DNA of 64,000 bases from Diatrype stigma. Lineage: Eukaryota; Ascomycota; Sordariomycetes; Xylariales; Diatrypaceae. A model generated the notes under the pieces. It was not told where the DNA came from, did not search any database, and saw nothing but the letters and a program-made list of their open reading frames with translations. The DNA lies in the NCBI GenBank assembly GCA_022225965.2, contig JAKJXP020000089.1, forward strand, positions 124,001 to 188,000, in the 5' to 3' direction. Below, piece after piece: positions 59,301 through 64,000 of the stretch. Both the position numbers and the translations under genes were made by a program. Each line of letters starts with the position of its first letter. Within the stretch, counting starts at the first letter, position 1.

Positions 59301-59676
59301 TCAAGCTGGCTATCGGGTCCCGACCTATCCAGCCACCCGGGACTTGTTCATATACTATTACTTCTTATCTGGGCTGAGCGTAACCTACGTTTTCTAAGGG
59401 GACTGCAAAACAAATTGTCAAATTCCTGCCAAATCTCACCTTCGAAGTGATTAACAAAGCTCAAGCCTCATCGCAGGCTCGTTATCCAATATGGAATACC
59501 CACCTTCAGTATGTCTCGCAGCTGTACCCCCTTCCCCCCTTCAGCACTATATTTCATCTCATCTCAAAACCTTCGTCCTATGTTCATGTCGTCCGAAGTA
59601 TGCCCCATGAACCTTGTCGTCTGCTATAGTTTGAAGGGTTAGCTCCGAGTTAGTCTCGGACTGCAGATTAATTGCA

Positions 59677-59761
59677 ATGCCTTCGGAGCTGGACTATTGG
59701 TTAGTTATAATCTATTTAGTCCCATGCTAACCATACATCGCAAAACAGGCCACAGCCATAA
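59677..59761 (+). promoter_or_regulatory. Upstream ORF in the veA leader, stop codon overlapping the veA ATG
   Basis: After removal of the leader intron the mRNA reads an 11-codon uORF, MPSELDYWPQP, starting at 59677 and ending with TAA whose last A is the first base of the veA ATG (TAATG, 59759-59763). In unspliced RNA the uORF would be 17 codons (MPSELDYW continuing to a TAA at 59728-59730) and stop inside the intron. Such an overlap permits termination-reinitiation or repression of main-frame translation. The uORF start context (GCAATGC) is moderate. Confidence 0.55.
59700..59748 (+). other. Predicted 49-nt intron in the veA 5' leader
   Basis: Donor GTTAGT, branch-like GCTAAC (59726-59731) and acceptor AACAG fit fungal introns. 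Without a coding frame to confirm it, the call rests on motifs and spacing alone. Confidence 0.6.
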
Positions 59762-61342
59762 TGGCAAATGTCTGCTTGCCGTCAGAGCCGACTAGGGCCA
59801 TAGTGGTTCGTGAAACGCGCATCACCAAAGGTGGCAGGCATCTCTGGTATGAATTGGAGGTTATTCAGCAACCTGAACGTGCGCGCGCATGCGGCTCGGG
59901 GCCTAAGTGTATATGCTAATTGATTAACGCTCAACTTGCGATCAGATCGTCCAGCTGACTGTATAATAGCATCTGCCGATCGTCGTCCTGTTGATCCACC
60001 GCCAGTGCTTCAGTTCAAGGTCCTGGAAGGAGAGAACTACGAAGCTGCCCGAGACATCACCTTTGACTACAATGCGGACTTCTTCGTCTTCGCCTCGCTC
60101 GAGCATGCCCGCCCTATGGCCCATGGACGTGTGCAGACGCCGGCTGCGACTTCGCCTCCCGTCCTGACTGGTTTCCCCGTGGCCGGCTGTTGTTACCTTG
60201 ACAGACCCGCGCCTGCGGGCTATTTCATATTCCCCGACCTTTCGGTGCGTCATGAGGGCCGTTATCGACTGGTTTTCACGCTGTATGAACAGATCAAGGA
60301 GGAACCAGACGAGGAGATTGACCCACGGACTGAGGACCGAGATGGCATGACCGGGGTTGAGGATGATGGTCAGGGATTCTATCATAGAATGGAGGTGAAG
60401 TCGGACGACTTTGCTGTCTTCAGCGCTAAGAAGTTTCCCGGCTTATCGGAGAGTACCGCCCTCAGTCGTACCGTTGCTGAACAGGGCTGCCGTGTGCGCA
60501 TCCGCCGAGACGTACGCATGAGAAGACGCGATACCAAGCCCTCCGCGGGTGCAGACTACGATGACAATGCAGAGGACGATTACACTCGACGACGTAGGAC
60601 CCAGACCCCCGAGGTATTGCGTCCTCGATCCGTGAGCAACTCGAGCATGGATGGCACCGCGTATGGTCATGATTCTCGTCGCCCATCTAACGCAGATTAT
60701 GCACACCATGCGCCTCCGCCCCCGCCCATGTACCAACCCAACCAACCTGGACGAATCCTCAGCTTCGGACATGGAGGACAGGACTGCGCACCACCGGTGT
60801 ATGCCCCGCCGCCACCGCCAGCCCCACTATCGACGCCTGTATCTCCCGCTCACCCAGCATCGTTCCATCCTTCGGCCCAGGTCTCGTACCCGCATCCACC
60901 ATCTCCCGGTTTCATTGCTCCGCAGCCTGGATACTACGAGCGCCCGCCGTCTAGCCACGAACAGGAGATCAAAATGCAGCCATCCTACAACTACGCCCCG
61001 TCTATGAAACCCCTGGCGCCCATGCCTAGTACGCCAACCAGTAGGACCAGAGGTTCCACCGGCTCTGCCATTCTTCCCTCCATTACCTCGTTTGAGCGTG
61101 AGAGGAACAACTCGATGGCTTGGTCTAGCCGGTCCGACTCATTTGCTAAACCTGCTCCTTTATATACGACACGTGAACCTCAGCCTACGAAGCGTTCGCA
61201 TGATGACGTCTTCCAAACCATACAGGAGCGCACCATGAATGGCCAACGTCCCGAGGTCATCTATGAAGATCCCAAGGACCCCAGGGTGGCTCATTATAAA
61301 CGGGCTAATTCTGTGTGGAAGCATAGACCTTTCATTGTATAA
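59761..61342 (+). CDS. veA: Velvet regulator VeA/VE-1
   Basis: VeA links light to development and secondary metabolism by carrying VelB and LaeA partners into the nucleus. Exons 59761-59908 and 59970-61342 with a 61-nt intron (donor GTATAT, acceptor AATAG) give 506 residues. The junction rebuilds the family hallmark [20 protein letters not shown] followed by PVDPPPV. The velvet domain spans about residues 15-236, including [58 protein letters not shown] and [12 protein letters not shown]; the last basic run may add a nuclear signal. The remaining 270 residues are Pro/Ser/Tyr-rich and disordered (PEST-like), ending with [16 protein letters not shown]. The start was chosen because it is in frame with the domain right after the leader acceptor, and other Sordariomycete VeA proteins are similarly short at the N-terminus. 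Acceptors giving phase mismatch were excluded. Confidence 0.93.
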
Positions 61343-63577
61343 TCTCGCCCACGCAGAACGCGGAGAACTTCATTGTCTAGGATTTACCTGAAGTCATGCA
61401 CCGGGAATCATGTCAACATGAAGTCTCCAGCAATTTTTTCAACTTGTCAGTGGGTCGACTAGACAGACCTCTGCCAGTCCCTGCGAGAGCAATCAAGAAC
61501 ACCAAAAAAGATTCAACTGCCCTATTATTGCGGCTATCACCATTTCACAGCACGTTTTGCACGGCGAAATCCTCCTAGAACAGTCAATGATGTCTAGGTC
61601 TTGCCGCCGATGTCATACTTGAAAGTGCCACCCGGGTGGCACTTCATACGAGAAGAGGAAGAACCACTTCGAACTACGTTATTGTCTTCGCTAGGGACCT
61701 AATGGCTCCAGTCTGAAACCGCAATTCTGAACACGTGTGCAACCCTTTCACGAATGTTATATATATACATATATACTAGCACCTCCTTAGGACCTCCTAG
61801 CAAGCCCCTATTGGAATCCCTTTTGGACACTTATCGGAAGGAATACCCTGCGACTGGCTTCAGCCGTGGTAGGCATCTTGATTACACTGGGGTCAGGGCG
61901 GCGTTTTGCACCGAGCAAGGAATATCAATGGCGATGACGAGAGACACGGTCTATGACGGCGTTAGGGGCGTTCAGTGCTTCTTGAAAGTGCATTATTTCG
62001 CACTTGTGTATATACCCAGCCAACGGACTGACATGGCGATTTGGGTTTCGTTTGTTTTCGATACACTACCAACCTTTCATTTCATTGCATATACCATATT
62101 TCCACCAACCACGTGCTTGGTCACTCACCATAGTATATCTGACATATAGATGAACACGTACCACGTCACTACTCTATGAGGCATTCTGAGGCATTCGGGG
62201 CTACAGGACTTAAGGAAGGCAGGCTAGGTCTATCTGCTATAAAGCAAGACATGTGGTGGATGGCCGTATGTCTAGGTATATATATTCAGAGATCAGATGA
62301 AGTTAAGAATTCAGTGCATTTGTATCAATGAACCTTGAAGCAGATCTAGCCAACTGTGCCATGTGGTTGGTAACCGGGACTTTGGCACGAGGTTATCCAC
62401 AATGGAGCTCAAGCCACTAGTTCATTGACAGAGATGCGCGCCCTCTCCTTCCAAAGTAGTACTATTGCGAAGACGAGCTAAGGAAAATGAAGCGAATTAG
62501 TTGATGGAAAGTTTCGAGTAGATGTGTTTTGTTCGTGCTTGGGTAGATCGTTCGTGTTTGTTTATCCATTCACCTGTGAAGTGTAGTAGGCATCATCTTC
62601 CCTTTGGTCTTTAACTATGCCATTGTCATCAAACACTGCACTCAATATTTATCTATACACTATACCTTATTGATACCCGACTATTTCGTACCTATATGTA
62701 GTACCTGGTATGCTATGTAAATAGGAGTTCTTCGTATTATTTCCATGTTGCTAGCAGGTCGAGATGCAACTGCTTCCATTGGGTGGAGACCCCAAGCTTG
62801 GACCTAAGCTTGGAGAGGCAGAGGAGGCTGCCATTTTGGGCAGTCGCAGCAGCAACGGCGGTGCGTTGGCTGCCGGTAGTGGCACATGTGGCAGTCGGGG
62901 GCGTCCCAAAAGGGAAATTGGCACACCCGCACAATTAGTGGTTGTCGTGGCAACCAATACTCGACAGGAACGACCACGGATTGACACAAGCTCCATAGGG
63001 AAACCCACCGCAGCTTCCTCCATGGCCCCATTGCTCCATTGCAGGCGGGACTTTATGAATCGAACCTTCCTCCAACTTGCACGCCCTTTCCAGCGGAAGC
63101 CAGTTCTGACAATTGAGACATTTTTTCCCTCCTCGTCCTCGCCTTGGGATTGTGGGATTCCCATCAAGAAACCTGCCCCTCCCCATTTCTGCTGGCAGAC
63201 GCATGCCTGCCTTCTTGCCAGGCCACCTGCACATCAGGGCTGCGCGAGTTGGTGTCAACAACCAATGCATCACACCGAAACAGCTACCGCAAACAAGCCC
63301 AAGACAAGACAAGACCATCCATTGCTGTGAGGAACATAGCACAACACAACACATCCACGCCGCCTGCATCCTCATCCACATAACACACACATGGAATGAG
63401 CTGCTCTCAGAGCACAGCACAACATAGCATAGCAGCGGAACGCAACGCAACACACACCGCAACAGCAGCCAATCCAAATAAACAAACAACAAACAGACGG
63501 GCACGGTTCAGCACGGGCACAGAGACAAGCCACGGGGGAGGAAGAAGGCGACGGCACATTCGAGTCAATACGAGGCA
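61343..63577. other. Intergenic region after veA
   Basis: The first part is the veA 3' region, followed by AT-rich DNA with many TATA-like runs (61750, 62280), then a more GC-rich C/A-rich stretch (62760-63577) that is probably promoter and leader of the last gene. A palindrome-like GTGCCACCCGGGTGGCAC lies at about 61626-61643. Open frames of 130-190 codons here show no family resemblance. Confidence 0.6.
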
Positions 63578-64000
63578 ATGGGTTACGATGTGTCCATGTC
63601 GAGGCCCTCGACGGGCTGCAGCACGCGCACCCAGTCCCGCTTCCTCGAGGGCTCCATGAACGACCGCATCAGCACCGTGCCGCCCCCCCAGTTCCTGGGC
63701 CCCGAGGAGATCAAGGCCTACGAGTCCCAGTTCTACCCAGATCCCGCACGGTACGGCGGTGCTGGTGGGAGCGGTGGGAGTAGTGGGAGCAGTGGAAGCA
63801 GCGGCAGTGGTGGTTCTGGAGCGGAACAGCGCCCGTTCTCTGCCTGCTCCAACCTGCAGATACAGAGGGATGATGATGTTTCCACGCCTCTGCCCCCGCC
63901 TCTGCCTTCACCTACGCTGCCTACCTATATGCCCTCAGACCGCTACTATCCGCAACAGGAGCAGTACCCACAGCAGCAGCGGCAATCCCAGCGTACGTCT
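63578..64000 (+). CDS. Unrecognised Pro/Gly/Gln-rich protein, 5' part only
   Basis: An open frame runs from ATG 63578 to the right edge (141 codons) with strongly C/G-ending codons at its start. It begins MGYDVSMSRPSTGCSTRTQS, continues RFLEGSMNDRISTVPPPQFL and GPEEIKAYESQFY, which look like a conserved globular or docking segment, and then turns into Gly/Ser repeats (GGSGGSSGSSGSSG), Pro-rich and Gln-rich low complexity. A second ATG in frame at 63596 (MSRPST) is an equally good start. No signal peptide, zinc finger or catalytic motif is visible in this part. I do not recognise the family; the missing 3' part is needed. Confidence 0.6.
   Translation, partial: MGYDVSMSRPSTGCSTRTQSRFLEGSMNDRISTVPPPQFLGPEEIKAYESQFYPDPARYGGAGGSGGSSGSSGSSGSGGSGAEQRPFSACSNLQIQRDDDVSTPLPPPLPSPTLPTYMPSDRYYPQQEQYPQQQRQSQRTS

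Larger units (their letters stand above)
47048..59760. other. 12.7-kb gap without a convincing gene, rich in repeats
   Basis: Between gid5 and veA all open frames are short, lack recognisable domains and mostly begin at non-ATG codons or lie in tandem repeats. Contents: TGTATGTGTG repeats (47455-47600), C16 run (48345), 18-bp repeat (52010), GATGGGC repeat (54141), an inverted-repeat element with minisatellite (54257-55109), a Mutator-type MITE (55644-56178), an 8-bp repeat (56304-56391), GGATGCT and GGTGGGCT repeats (57915-58056), and CACTTCGCA-type repeats (58775-58830). The last kilobase is promoter and leader of veA. A non-coding RNA here cannot be excluded. Confidence 0.6.

Noticed and set aside
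61754..62149. 131-codon plus-strand open frame after veA
   Set aside because: Starts in a TATA repeat, AT-rich codons unlike neighbouring genes, no domain.
62764..63330. 188-codon plus-strand open frame starting at an ATG
   Set aside because: No domain, and composition changes along its length into a CACA-rich leader; more likely the upstream region of the last gene.

Overview
This window is nuclear DNA of a filamentous ascomycete. Short introns (about 50-250 nt) with GTATGT/GTAAGT-type donors and CTAAC/CTGAC-type branch sites interrupt most genes. The protein set (velvet VeA, Zn2Cys6 factor, ARN/SIT siderophore transporter, PREG-like cyclin, Chz1, Emc10, Yhm2) is that of Pezizomycotina, and the wording of several proteins suggests Sordariomycetes. 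The species cannot be fixed from sequence alone. Genes are widely spaced (12 well-supported genes plus one small secreted-protein gene and one partial gene in 64 kb) and intergenic DNA is full of short tandem repeats and TACCTA/TAGGTA-type motifs.

Layout. 1-16 kb, all minus strand: a siderophore-iron transporter cut by the left edge, with an iron-GATA (Sre-type) site upstream; an HhH-GPD DNA glycosylase/AP lyase; a Cnn_1N coiled-coil protein of the microtubule-organising type; a large Zn2Cys6 transcription factor whose zinc cluster is split by a 494-nt intron. 16-22 kb: gene-poor. 22-25 kb: an Nrd1/Seb1 CID-RRM transcription-termination factor with five introns (minus). 27-34 kb, plus strand: mitochondrial citrate synthase, the Yhm2 citrate/oxoglutarate carrier, and a secreted cysteine-containing Ser/Thr-rich protein. 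35-41 kb, minus strand: Chz1 (with a 13-nt microexon), Emc10 (transmembrane segment on its own last exon) and a Pho80/PREG cyclin. 43.7-47 kb, plus strand: Gid5/Vid28/ARMC8 armadillo subunit of the GID ubiquitin ligase. 47-59.7 kb: a 12.7-kb gap with no convincing gene but with minisatellites, an intact-looking Mutator-type MITE (60-bp inverted repeats, 9-bp target duplication) and an older inverted-repeat element. 59.7-61.3 kb: veA, preceded by a 5'-leader intron and an upstream ORF whose stop codon overlaps the veA start. 63.6 kb to the end: the 5' part of a proline/glycine/glutamine-rich protein I do not recognise.

Working together: citrate synthase makes matrix citrate and Yhm2 exports it in exchange for 2-oxoglutarate, so this neighbouring pair forms a functional unit of carbon/NADPH metabolism. 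The other genes are mostly housekeeping or regulatory singletons (iron, phosphate, chromatin, ER insertion, transcription termination, carbon-dependent proteolysis, development), and I see no biosynthetic cluster or obvious new multi-gene system. The most promising unusual signals are the overlapping uORF of veA, the possible soluble/membrane switch in Emc10, the zinc-cluster intron, the MITE, and the long gap before veA. All splice junctions were read by eye from frame, splice motifs and expected protein continuity; none is backed by transcripts.
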